The position numbers were made by a program, and so were the translations under genes. A DNA stretch of 9,357 bases, taken from contig JBOGVX010000254.1 in assembly GCA_050693165.1 (NCBI GenBank), forward strand, positions 1-9,357. Direction: 5' to 3'. Positions 1-6,298 of this stretch are shown one piece after another (position 1 is the stretch's first letter; each line of letters begins with the position of its first letter). This stretch comes from CAZKFH01 sp050693165 (GTDB lineage Bacteria > Actinomycetota > UBA4738 > CALAEC01). The notes beneath the pieces are model-generated. The model saw only the letters and a list, made by a program, of their open reading frames with translations, was not told the origin of the DNA and made no database searches.

Positions 1-190
1 GACCCTCGTCGAGCTCGCCACCCGCGAGCAGCTTCTCGGTCGGCCCGAGCACCATCGCGAGCGGGGTCCGCAGCTCATGGCTCACGTTGGCGAAGAACGA
101 GGTTTTCACCTCGTCGAGCTCCTTCACCTTGCCGTAGAGGCGCTGCAGCTCCTGGTGGGCGACCTCGAGCTGGCGGTCGGTCCGCGCGAG
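1..190 (-). CDS. Sensor histidine kinase fragment (HisKA H-box region), partial
   Basis: Reading the complement from about base 190 to base 2 gives a helical linker (TDRQLEVAHQELQRLYG), then DEVKTSFF and the H-box FFANVSHELRTPLA, then a segment resembling LGPTEKLL. This is the dimerisation and phosphoacceptor domain of a two-component sensor kinase; the phosphoacceptor His codon is the complement of bases 77-79. The 'LGPxEKLL' continuation is typical of soluble or hybrid kinases in which the H-box follows a short coiled coil. The ATPase domain would lie beyond the left window edge. The N-terminal sensor part is missing: upstream of about 190 the DNA becomes sbcC on the other strand. The kinase frame stays open to a stop at 464-466, but antisense frames in GC-rich DNA are often open, so that extension is not evidence of coding. 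The fragment is either a broken gene at a rearrangement or one side of an assembly chimera. Confidence 0.78.
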
Positions 191-2137
191 GTGAGCTCGG
201 AGATCGCGAAGCTGCTCCACATGGACCACCAGATCTTCCGTGCGTCGGTCTTCGCCGAGCAGAAGCAGCTCGACGCGTTCTCGGACATCACCAAGGGCGA
301 GCGAAAGAAGATGGTGCTGCGCCTGCTCGGCATCAAGCCTGTCGACGACGCCATCGCCTCGGCTCGCAAGGAGGCTCGAGACCAGAGGGCGACCACGGAG
401 AAGATGGCCGGGAGCCTCCCCGACCCCGCCGAGCAGGAGGCGACGCTCGCCGCCGCGCTCGAGCTAGAGCACAAGGTCGAGAAGATGGCGGGTGAGGCCG
501 CCAAGAGCCTGGAGCGTGCGACCGGCCGGTTCGGCAAGCTCGACGGAGAGTTCGAGGCCTCCGATGAGACCCGTGAGAAGGCGGAGCAGCTGGACGCTCT
601 CGCGGCGCAAAGGAAGGAACAAGTGGACGGCCTCGAGGACCAGCATGCCGAGCGGTCGGCTCGCATAGACGAGCTGTCGGCCGAGCTCGAGGCCCTTCCG
701 AAGCTCGAGAAGGAGCTGGCGACCATCGCCGGTGTGCCCGAGCAGCTGGTCGCGGCGCGAAGGATGGCGGAGGCCGCGCAGGAGCTCGCGACCGCGGAGG
801 CGGAGCTCGAGTCGTTGGAGGCGCCCGACGCCGAGCAGGTGCTCGAGGAGCTCCGGATCGCGACGAAGGAGCGAGACGCGGCAGCGAAAGCCGCCGCAAA
901 GGCCGAGTCCACCCTCGAGCAGATCGAGGCCCAGCTATCCATCGCGCAGGAAGCCGTGGAGCGCGCCGGAGAGCTCGATGCGACGAAGCCCTGCCCGACC
1001 TGCGGCCAGGAGCTCGGGGATGCGTACGAGGAGGTCGTCGGCCACAGGGAGAAAGAGGTCGCCGACCTCGAGAAGAAGCTGGCGGAGGGGAAGAAGCTGG
1101 TCCGGACGTCCGAGACGGAGCTGAAGGCGGCAACGAAGAGGTTCGCCACAGCTGAATCCACCGGCAAGCGGGCGCAACGAGCGATCGACCAGCGTGAGGT
1201 GCTCGAGAGAACGGCCGCCGATCGGAGGAAGAAGGTCGAGGAGCTAGGAGCCGCTGTCGGAGGCAAGGCGCCGGACCTCGAGAAGCTGTCGGAGAAAGCG
1301 GTGCGCGCCGAGGAGCTGGACCGAGAGGTCACCGGGCTGAAGGCGGAGCAGAAACACCTGGTGCAGGCGAAGAAGGACCTGGCCACGGTGGAGAAGGAGC
1401 TCGATGCGGCGATCAAGGCGGTGACAGATCTCGAGAACCAGATCGCCGCGCTCTCCTTCGATCCGAAGGCGCACGCGAAGCTACGCGCGGCCCGAGAAGA
1501 AGCTGGAGAGGAGCTCGAGCGCGCGAGGCGAGACGAGCGCGAGGCCGCCGACTCGCTCAAGGACGCACAGAAGGAGGTCTCGGGACTCGAGTCCGCGCTG
1601 AAGCAGGTGAAGGAGCTTGCCGCGAGGATCGAGGAAGCGCGTGAAGAGGCTCGTTACACCGACAGGGTGTCGCTGCTGCTCGGCGGGTTCCGAGACCACC
1701 TGGTGGCGCGCATCGGTCCCGAGCTTTCGCGCGAGGCCGAGGCGATCTTCCGGGAGCTCACGAACCACGAATACGAGGACCTGAAGATCGAGGAGGAGGA
1801 CCTGTCCATCCGGATCGCCGACGGCGGGACGTTCTTCCCCATCGAGCGCTTCTCGGGCTCGGAGGTCGACCTCGCGAACCTCGCCCTCCGCGTCGCGATC
1901 TCGCAGCACCTGTCGCGGATGGCGGGTGCGGACGTCGGGATGCTCGTTCTCGACGAGGTGCTGGGCTCGCTCGACGCGGAGAGGAAGGACCTGTTCGTCC
2001 AGGCGATCGGTCGCCTATCGAGCCACTTCCATCAGCTGTTCGTGATCACCCACGCCGAACAGGTGAAGGACCAGTTCCCCGCCCAGGTCGAGGTCCGCAA
2101 GATCGGCCGCCGAACCAGCGAGGCGGTACTCGTCTGA
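77..2137 (+). CDS. sbcC: SbcC/Rad50-type AAA ATPase, N-terminally truncated
   Basis: This is an SMC-like DNA repair ATPase that normally pairs with the nuclease SbcD/Mre11 to process DNA ends. Real homology starts near residue 39 (base 191; VSSEIAKLL then FAEQKQLDAF), the segment that in SbcC follows the Walker A lobe. Two long charged coiled-coil arms flank a zinc hook CPTCGQ (Cys306 and Cys309, bases 992-1003). The C-terminal lobe has a variant ABC signature FSGSE (residues 592-596), Walker B MLVLDE with Asp626/Glu627, a GSLD D-loop and an H-loop His659 in FVITH. Walker A is absent. The arm after the hook is about 377 residues; symmetry suggests roughly 110 residues are lost from the front. 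Residues 1-38 read the antisense of the kinase H-box, so the ATG at 77 is not the native start. The frame is open to the window edge. As it stands the protein could not bind ATP normally. Confidence 0.85.
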   Translation: MAHVGEERGFHLVELLHLAVEALQLLVGDLELAVGPREVSSEIAKLLHMDHQIFRASVFAEQKQLDAFSDITKGERKKMVLRLLGIKPVDDAIASARKEARDQRATTEKMAGSLPDPAEQEATLAAALELEHKVEKMAGEAAKSLERATGRFGKLDGEFEASDETREKAEQLDALAAQRKEQVDGLEDQHAERSARIDELSAELEALPKLEKELATIAGVPEQLVAARRMAEAAQELATAEAELESLEAPDAEQVLEELRIATKERDAAAKAAAKAESTLEQIEAQLSIAQEAVERAGELDATKPCPTCGQELGDAYEEVVGHREKEVADLEKKLAEGKKLVRTSETELKAATKRFATAESTGKRAQRAIDQREVLERTAADRRKKVEELGAAVGGKAPDLEKLSEKAVRAEELDREVTGLKAEQKHLVQAKKDLATVEKELDAAIKAVTDLENQIAALSFDPKAHAKLRAAREEAGEELERARRDEREAADSLKDAQKEVSGLESALKQVKELAARIEEAREEARYTDRVSLLLGGFRDHLVARIGPELSREAEAIFRELTNHEYEDLKIEEEDLSIRIADGGTFFPIERFSGSEVDLANLALRVAISQHLSRMAGADVGMLVLDEVLGSLDAERKDLFVQAIGRLSSHFHQLFVITHAEQVKDQFPAQVEVRKIGRRTSEAVLV
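175..195. other. Breakpoint between antisense histidine kinase and sbcC
   Basis: Left of this zone the minus strand encodes a recognisable histidine-kinase linker and H-box. Right of it the plus strand encodes recognisable SbcC sequence, starting near VSSEIAKLL at base 191. The two coding regions face each other with no intergenic space and neither has its N-terminal end. The exact base cannot be fixed because both frames are plausible across roughly 175-195. I see no insertion sequence, inverted repeat or integrase site at the junction. Confidence 0.65.
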
Positions 2138-2403
2138 TCCTTCGTCGAGGAGCAAGACGGAGGCGGAGACTCGGCGTAGCCCTGTTCCTGTCCACCGTTC
2201 TGCTGGCGGGGTGCGGCGGCTACTCCGAAGAATTCCGGCAGGGCTTCCTCGCGGAATGTCTGAGGAACAGCGACGGACAGGAGACGTACTGTCAGTGCGT
2301 CCTGGATCACCTCGAAGAGAACGGGCCGAGGGACGAAAGGGACATCACGGCCGCGGACCAGGCCAAGGCGATACAGGCCTGCCAGAGCGAGATCATCGGC
2401 TAG
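2134..2403 (+). CDS. Small cysteine-rich lipoprotein, CTG start
   Basis: The protein has 89 residues if read from CTG at 2134, which overlaps the sbcC stop (CTGA). It begins with a basic n-region (RRGARRRRR), a hydrophobic stretch (GVALFLSTVLLAG) and a lipobox LLAGC with Cys27 at 2212-2214, so it is predicted to be exported and lipid-anchored. The mature part (63 residues) has three more cysteines: FLAEC, then YCQC. One further cysteine lies near the C-terminus in QACQSE. The spacing suggests two disulfides or a small metal site. No ATG, GTG or TTG lies in frame near the signal peptide. The start is therefore inferred from the signal peptide beginning right after the CTG and a GAGG at 2120-2123, ten bases upstream. 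The family is not recognised and the function is unknown. Overlap with sbcC suggests co-transcription. A standard gene caller would probably miss it. Confidence 0.72.
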   Translation: MILRRGARRRRRLGVALFLSTVLLAGCGGYSEEFRQGFLAECLRNSDGQETYCQCVLDHLEENGPRDERDITAADQAKAIQACQSEIIG

Positions 2404-2432
2404 CAGGGAAAACAGCCCCCGGCGTCGAATCC

Positions 2433-2442
2433 TTCACGTGAA
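2433..2442. promoter_or_regulatory. Perfect 10-bp palindrome TTCACGTGAA, possible operator
   Basis: A perfect inverted repeat with a CACGTG core lies in the 69-base gap between the lipoprotein stop and the GTG of the secreted protein, 30 bases upstream of that start. Its position suits a repressor or activator site. A 10-bp palindrome can occur by chance and I cannot name a regulator. No convincing -10/-35 pair is visible in this gap, so the secreted gene may be read from upstream. Confidence 0.25.
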
Positions 2443-2460
2443 AAGCCCGGTACACGCCTG

Positions 2461-2467
2461 AAGGGAG
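2461..2467 (+). promoter_or_regulatory. Ribosome binding site AAGGGAG
   Basis: AAGGGAG lies five bases before the GTG at 2473 and fixes that codon as the start of the secreted protein. It is one of the two clear Shine-Dalgarno sequences in the window. Confidence 0.75.
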
Positions 2468-2472
2468 ATCCC

Positions 2473-3258
2473 GTGAAGCCCGTCCGCCCGCTAATTGCAC
2501 TGACCCTTGCCGTCCTCGTTGCGGCGCCCGCCTCGGCAACGCACGGCGGGATCCACCCCAAGTTCAAGTCGCAGGGTGTCTACTTCCATTGCACCGGCGA
2601 CACACCGGTCTACCAGGTGAACTGGGCCGCCGCAGGAGGGGCTTCCTCCTCGTTCGCTTCCTGGGACACCTCTCCCCCACCGGGCTCCGTTACCGACGGC
2701 AACGGCTGCATGGGTCTTGACGCAGGTGGGGCATCCAACGAGTTCGGTGACCCCGTGTTCGAGGGTACGTTCACCGGAAACCTGAGAGACATGACCGTCC
2801 GGATCTACGATTTCATCCTCCCGAACACGAGGCAGGGAGCCTCCGCGCAGCTAAAGGTGTACGCGGAGATCGACGGCGACCCGCTGTTCCCGCGCGGCCC
2901 GACGGCGAACATCTATGAGGGCCGCAACGTGACCGTCACTCCATCCCGAGGGAACTCGGGCCTTACGGACGAGTACGAGTTCACCATCACGAACATCGGC
3001 TTCGCGAACGACATCAAGGACGCGTCCGGCAACGTGATCGGTGTCGAGACCGGCGGCGCGGCACTGGAGGACGGAAACGGGACCATGGAGCACACGATCA
3101 AGCTCCTCGTCGGTCTGGCGACCGGCATCGGCGCCGACCCGCCCACCGGCATCGACTTCTTCGTTTGGGACACGACCGAGGTCCCGTCGGGGATCACGTT
3201 CAACCCGGCAAGCCCTGCTCCGGCGACCGTCGCGGCAGACCTACCGGACTTCGTCTAG
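2473..3258 (+). CDS. Secreted protein of unknown function
   Basis: The protein has 261 residues, starts with GTG and has a good Shine-Dalgarno. A classical Sec signal peptide (KPVRP, then the hydrophobic LIALTLAVLVAAP) ends in ASA, with predicted cleavage after residue 22. The mature chain is rich in Gly, Thr, Asp and alternating hydrophobics, suggesting a beta-sandwich exported domain. Its only two mature cysteines (Cys40 in YFHCTG and Cys79 in NGCMG) could form one disulfide. There is no lipobox, sortase motif or second membrane segment, so it is probably released or loosely wall-bound. I do not recognise the family. Motifs that may mark it in relatives are VYFHCTG near the front, FEGTFTG near residue 100 and VWDTTEVPSGITFNP near the C-terminus. 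It is convergent with the glycosylase gene, with only four bases between the stops. Confidence 0.82.
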   Translation: MKPVRPLIALTLAVLVAAPASATHGGIHPKFKSQGVYFHCTGDTPVYQVNWAAAGGASSSFASWDTSPPPGSVTDGNGCMGLDAGGASNEFGDPVFEGTFTGNLRDMTVRIYDFILPNTRQGASAQLKVYAEIDGDPLFPRGPTANIYEGRNVTVTPSRGNSGLTDEYEFTITNIGFANDIKDASGNVIGVETGGAALEDGNGTMEHTIKLLVGLATGIGADPPTGIDFFVWDTTEVPSGITFNPASPAPATVAADLPDFV

Positions 3259-3262
3259 CGCG

Positions 3263-3754
3263 TCAGCCGCGCGATCTTGCTCCAGCGCGCTTCCGGGTGC
3301 TCGACTTGGCCTGGCGGGCCATCCATTCGTCGTGTGACGGGACCTGCTCCCCCACGACGTAGAGCCAGTAGTACGCGCCCATGTCTCCGAGCCACCTGAA
3401 GTGTTTCCTCAGGTCGGCGACGAGCTCCTCGAATCCGCCGAACGACCGTAGGTACTTCCGGAAGCCTCCGTGCTCGACATCGAGCTCTAGCATCGTTCGC
3501 GCGTTCTCGACAGTGGCCTCGATCTTCTTGCGGTTGCGGACGATCCTCGTGTCTGCCGCGAGCTTGTCGATGTCCTTGGCGCCGAGCCCGGCGACCCTCT
3601 CGACGTCGAAGCCATGGAACGCCTCTCTGAAGCCGTCCCACTTGGACTCGATAACCCTCCATGAGATGCCGGCCTGGAACACCGCCTTCGTCAGGACCTC
3701 CAGATAGTCGGCGAGGCCCTTGACCTTCACCTGAGCCGGTGCCCGGTCCGGCAT
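3263..3754 (-). CDS. Divergent DNA-3-methyladenine glycosylase I (Tag-like)
   Basis: The 163-residue protein resembles Tag (COG2818), the base-excision glycosylase that removes 3-methyladenine. Conserved parts are FQAGISW (residues 26-32), FREAFHGFD and the helix-hairpin-helix-like stretch AADTRIVRNRKKIEATVENAR (67-87, given here only as a location). Compared by eye with E. coli Tag it is shorter. It lacks the N-terminal zinc cysteine/histidine, has Ala24 where E. coli has pocket Glu38, and keeps a C-terminal His141 but has Met where the last zinc Cys should be. Activity as a canonical Tag is therefore uncertain, and it may recognise another lesion. The start is ATG, one base after the upstream gene's TGA, so translation is probably coupled to the DUF6263-like gene. 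The basic C-tail (TRKRAGARSRG) could bind DNA. Confidence 0.8.
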   Translation of the reverse strand: MPDRAPAQVKVKGLADYLEVLTKAVFQAGISWRVIESKWDGFREAFHGFDVERVAGLGAKDIDKLAADTRIVRNRKKIEATVENARTMLELDVEHGGFRKYLRSFGGFEELVADLRKHFRWLGDMGAYYWLYVVGEQVPSHDEWMARQAKSSTRKRAGARSRG

Positions 3755-3755
3755 C

Positions 3756-4673
3756 TCAGGGAAGCCTCAGGGTTTCCATCTCCATCTCCATGTTCAGGCC
3801 GAACCGCGGAAGACCGATCTCCAGGTCGCTGAATCCGAAACTTACAGAGGACTCCCCCACCGCGTCGCTGCGGAGTACCTCACCCGTCAGGGGGTCCACC
3901 CAGGAATCTGCGCTCATGGACAGTTCCCCGGTGTAGTGGATGTCGCCAACGTTGCCCACTGTCTGGAGGTCGGTTCCCTCGGGAAGGAGGTCCGAAGGGA
4001 TCTCGGATGGACGGATGGTGAAATCCATCGGTCCCGAAAGGTCGCTGTGGATAACGACCGTTTCCACCCCGTTGACCTCGTCGTAGCGGATCAGCTCGTT
4101 ATCGGCGTGGAGATCGAATCCCCCCTCCCCGATGCCGATCCCCTGCTCGTAATCGATCGTCCAGGTATCTCCCGGGGCGACCGGCTCGTCCGGGAGGAGC
4201 GGCGTCGTGCCGAAGCCCTGGTCGCCGAAAGCCTCCGGTCCGAGCAAGGGGTTGCTGCTCTCGAGGATCCGGCCATCGGGCGCGACGACCAGGGTATGGG
4301 TCTGACTCAGCTTCTGGGTGGGATCGCCTCCGCCGGGTGGAAGGTTAGATTCGAGGAGCCGGACGTCCTCCATCGAGAGCTCGAGAGTCGCGTTCCCCTG
4401 AGAGTCGACACTCAGCACACGAGTGACAGAAGTCATCTCAAGCTTCATCTCGAATTCCTGTTCGCTGATCGCCGGCGTGGTGCCGAAGGCCATGCTCATG
4501 GTCATGCGGTCCCGGGTGACGTCACCGGGCTTCCAGTCGTACTGGAGAGCGACGGCCGGCCCGATCCAGCGGACGACCGTGCTCACCCCGAGGATGAGCA
4601 CCGCCAGGCTGAGGGCGAACGCCACCCGGGCGCTCCACGGAAGCTTCTTGCGAGTGACGGACTCCGTGCTCAC
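3756..4673 (-). CDS. Membrane-anchored extracytoplasmic protein, DUF6263-like
   Basis: The 305-residue protein has one N-terminal hydrophobic helix (about residues 16-36) after a basic start. There is no lipobox cysteine and no clear cleavage site, so I read it as a signal anchor with the rest outside the membrane. The exported part is beta-rich with long runs of Met/Glu/Leu. It contains LPDEPVAPGDTW (160-171), a motif of the sort seen in DUF6263-type proteins, and LTGEVLRSD (262-270). The C-terminus carries a Met-Glu alternation (NMEMEMETL). The function is unknown; the fold class suggests a surface or lipid-binding role, which is only inference. The GTG start has no Shine-Dalgarno but sits exactly six bases after a TACGCT -10 box, consistent with a leaderless message. 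It is the first gene of an operon with the Tag-like gene. Confidence 0.75.
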   Translation of the reverse strand: MSTESVTRKKLPWSARVAFALSLAVLILGVSTVVRWIGPAVALQYDWKPGDVTRDRMTMSMAFGTTPAISEQEFEMKLEMTSVTRVLSVDSQGNATLELSMEDVRLLESNLPPGGGDPTQKLSQTHTLVVAPDGRILESSNPLLGPEAFGDQGFGTTPLLPDEPVAPGDTWTIDYEQGIGIGEGGFDLHADNELIRYDEVNGVETVVIHSDLSGPMDFTIRPSEIPSDLLPEGTDLQTVGNVGDIHYTGELSMSADSWVDPLTGEVLRSDAVGESSVSFGFSDLEIGLPRFGLNMEMEMETLRLP

Positions 4674-4679
4674 CCGTCG

Positions 4680-4685
4680 AGCGTA
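4680..4685 (-). promoter_or_regulatory. -10 box TACGCT, leaderless promoter of the DUF6263-like gene
   Basis: On the minus strand TACGCT fits the actinobacterial -10 pattern TANNNT and ends six bases before the GTG at 4673, so transcription would begin at or next to the start codon. There is no Shine-Dalgarno between them and no recognisable -35. Confidence 0.5.
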
Positions 4686-4693
4686 GCAGCCGT

Positions 4694-4699
4694 TATCGT
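4694..4699 (+). promoter_or_regulatory. -10 box TATCGT, leaderless promoter of the FAD oxidoreductase
   Basis: TATCGT fits TANNNT and ends six bases before the GTG at 4706, the same spacing as the divergent minus-strand box at 4680-4685. No Shine-Dalgarno precedes the GTG. The two -10 boxes are back to back within a 32-base gap, so the two promoters must share or compete for polymerase footprint. Confidence 0.5.
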
Positions 4700-4705
4700 T
4701 GCGCG

Positions 4706-6298
4706 GTGAGCAGGGCGCGGTACGACGTGATCGTGGCCGGTGGCGGGCATAACGGGCTGGTGTGCGGCGCGTACCTGGCCAGGGCCGGCCTGAGGACGCT
4801 GATCCTGGAGCGGCGGCCGATGGTGGGCGGCGCGGCCGTCACCGAGGAGCCATGGCCGGGCTTCCACGTCTCCACGGCTTCCTACGTCGTCAGCCTCATG
4901 CAGCCGAAGATCGTGAAGGAGCTGGCGCTCCGTAGGTACGGGTACGAGGTCTACACACTCGACCCGGCGTACTTCACCCCTTTCCCGGACGGGCGCTCCC
5001 TGCTGATGTGGGACGAGCCGCGCCGGGCGGCGGCTGAGATCGCGAAGATCTCCGAGTCCGACGCGACCTCGTACATGCAGTACACGAGAGATCTCGACCG
5101 CTTTGCGTCCTTCGTGCGTCCGCTGCTGATGAGGGCGCCGCTTCGTCTTCCGCCGTCCTCGATGGACGACGTCAGGGAAGCCGGCTTCCTGGCCAGACAT
5201 GTCATGCGTCACAAGAGATCGCTCGCGGACGTCGTGGATCTCATGACGATGTCGGTTGCCGATTTCCTGGACCGTTACTTCGTCGACGAATCGGTGAAGG
5301 GTGCTCTGTGCCCCGGCGGCGTGATCGGGATGTGGGGAGGCCCGATGAGCCCGGGTTCCGCGTACGTCTTGCTGCACCATCGCATGGGCGCGATGGGCGG
5401 CGTGCGAGGCGCATGGGGATTCGTCAGGGGCGGCATGGGCGCTCTGTCGGAGGCGATCGCCTCCGCAGCCAGGGCCGCGGGGGCGGAGATCAGATGCGAG
5501 GCGCCCGTCGACAGGATCAAGTCGGTGGGTGGTCGCGTCCAGGGAGTGGTATTGGAGGACGGGACCGAGATCGGCGCTCGAGCGGTGGCGTCGGGCATCC
5601 ATCCAACGACGACGTTCCTGGACCTCGTCGGCGGCGAGTACCTGCCCGACGATCTGGTGAAGGAGATAGAGCGCTTCCGGACGCGTGGCTCCTCGGCCAA
5701 GGTGAACCTGGCGCTGTCGGAGCTACCGGACTTCCGAGCGATGCCGGGCACCGAGCTCGGGCCGCAGCATCCGGAGTTCATCCTCAGCCCGTCGGTCGAG
5801 TACGTGGAGCGAGCCTGGGACGACGCGAAGCACGGCCGACCGTCCGAGCACCCGATGCTCGACTGCGTGATCCCGACGACGAAGGACTCGAGCCTGGCTC
5901 CGGAGGGCTCGCATGTGCTGACCGCGTTCGTGCAGTACACGCCGTTCGACCTGTCGGACGGCAGGACCTGGGATCAAGAGCGCGACGCGCTCGGCGACCG
6001 GGTGATCGACACGATCTCCGAGTACGCGCCCAACGTCAAGGGAGCGGTAATCCACCGAGAGGTCGTGACTCCGCTCGACCTCGAGCGCAGGTTCGGGCTC
6101 ATCGGTGGCAACATCTTTCAGGGCGAGATGGCGCTGGATCAGCTGTACAGCCTCCGCCCCGCGACACAGGCCGGTGCGTATCGCACGCCGGTGCCCGGCC
6201 TGTACCTGTGCGGATCGGGTACGCACCCGGGCGGCGGTGTCATGGGCGCGCCGGGGCACAACGCCGCCCGCGTGATCGTCAGGGATCTGCGCAAGTGA
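4706..6298 (+). CDS. Phytoene dehydrogenase-related FAD oxidoreductase (PYROXD2/CrtI-like)
   Basis: The 530-residue protein belongs to the COG1233 amine-oxidase/phytoene-desaturase superfamily. The N-terminal dinucleotide fold is VIVAGGGHNGLVCGAYLA (Gly12-Gly14, Gly17) with Glu35 ending the second strand, followed by VGGAAVTEE. The C-terminal FAD motif is GLYLCGSGTHPGGGVMGAPG (from about residue 498). The GGGHNG and GSGTHPGGGV versions are typical of the PYROXD2-like branch more than of true carotenoid desaturases. No crtB, crtE or other carotenoid gene is nearby, so a carotenoid role is not supported; the substrate is unknown. Length is normal for the family and the gene is intact. The GTG start agrees with the conserved strand beginning at residue 6 and with the leaderless promoter. 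The stop overlaps the next gene's start (GTGA), so the two are one unit. Confidence 0.88.
   Translation: MSRARYDVIVAGGGHNGLVCGAYLARAGLRTLILERRPMVGGAAVTEEPWPGFHVSTASYVVSLMQPKIVKELALRRYGYEVYTLDPAYFTPFPDGRSLLMWDEPRRAAAEIAKISESDATSYMQYTRDLDRFASFVRPLLMRAPLRLPPSSMDDVREAGFLARHVMRHKRSLADVVDLMTMSVADFLDRYFVDESVKGALCPGGVIGMWGGPMSPGSAYVLLHHRMGAMGGVRGAWGFVRGGMGALSEAIASAARAAGAEIRCEAPVDRIKSVGGRVQGVVLEDGTEIGARAVASGIHPTTTFLDLVGGEYLPDDLVKEIERFRTRGSSAKVNLALSELPDFRAMPGTELGPQHPEFILSPSVEYVERAWDDAKHGRPSEHPMLDCVIPTTKDSSLAPEGSHVLTAFVQYTPFDLSDGRTWDQERDALGDRVIDTISEYAPNVKGAVIHREVVTPLDLERRFGLIGGNIFQGEMALDQLYSLRPATQAGAYRTPVPGLYLCGSGTHPGGGVMGAPGHNAARVIVRDLRK

Noticed and set aside
333..1133. Minus-strand open frame rich in Arg and Pro
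   Set aside because: Composition typical of an off-frame reading of GC-rich DNA; no domain seen.
124..1560. Long minus-strand open frame (478 residues) inside sbcC
   Set aside because: Serine- and alanine-rich low-complexity translation with no motif; it is the antisense shadow of a GC-rich coiled-coil gene with an evident zinc hook on the plus strand.
2211..2441. Plus-strand 76-residue frame after sbcC
   Set aside because: Arg/Gly-rich with no motif; it overlaps out of frame with the lipoprotein, which has a signal peptide and lipobox.
3259..3262. Possible bidirectional terminator between convergent stops
   Set aside because: Only four bases separate the stops and I see no hairpin followed by a T run on either strand.
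3776..3791. Short CCATCT hexamer repeat (under three copies)
   Set aside because: Encodes the Met-Glu alternation at the end of the DUF6263-like protein; too short to be a meaningful tandem repeat.
3936..4709. Plus-strand 257-residue frame opposite the DUF6263-like gene
   Set aside because: Asp/Arg/Glu/His-rich antisense translation with no hydrophobic core or motif; the minus-strand gene has an anchor helix and domain-like features.
4670..5602. Minus-strand 310-residue frame opposite the FAD oxidoreductase
   Set aside because: His/Arg-rich shadow; the plus strand carries clear FAD-binding motifs.
5308..6294. Upstream extension of the small membrane protein frame
   Set aside because: Arg/Gly-rich off-frame reading of the oxidoreductase gene; the hydrophobic protein begins at GTG 6295 with a four-base overlap.
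4706..6298. Carotenoid biosynthesis locus
   Set aside because: The oxidoreductase is only distantly CrtI-like and no phytoene synthase, prenyl synthase or cyclase gene is present.
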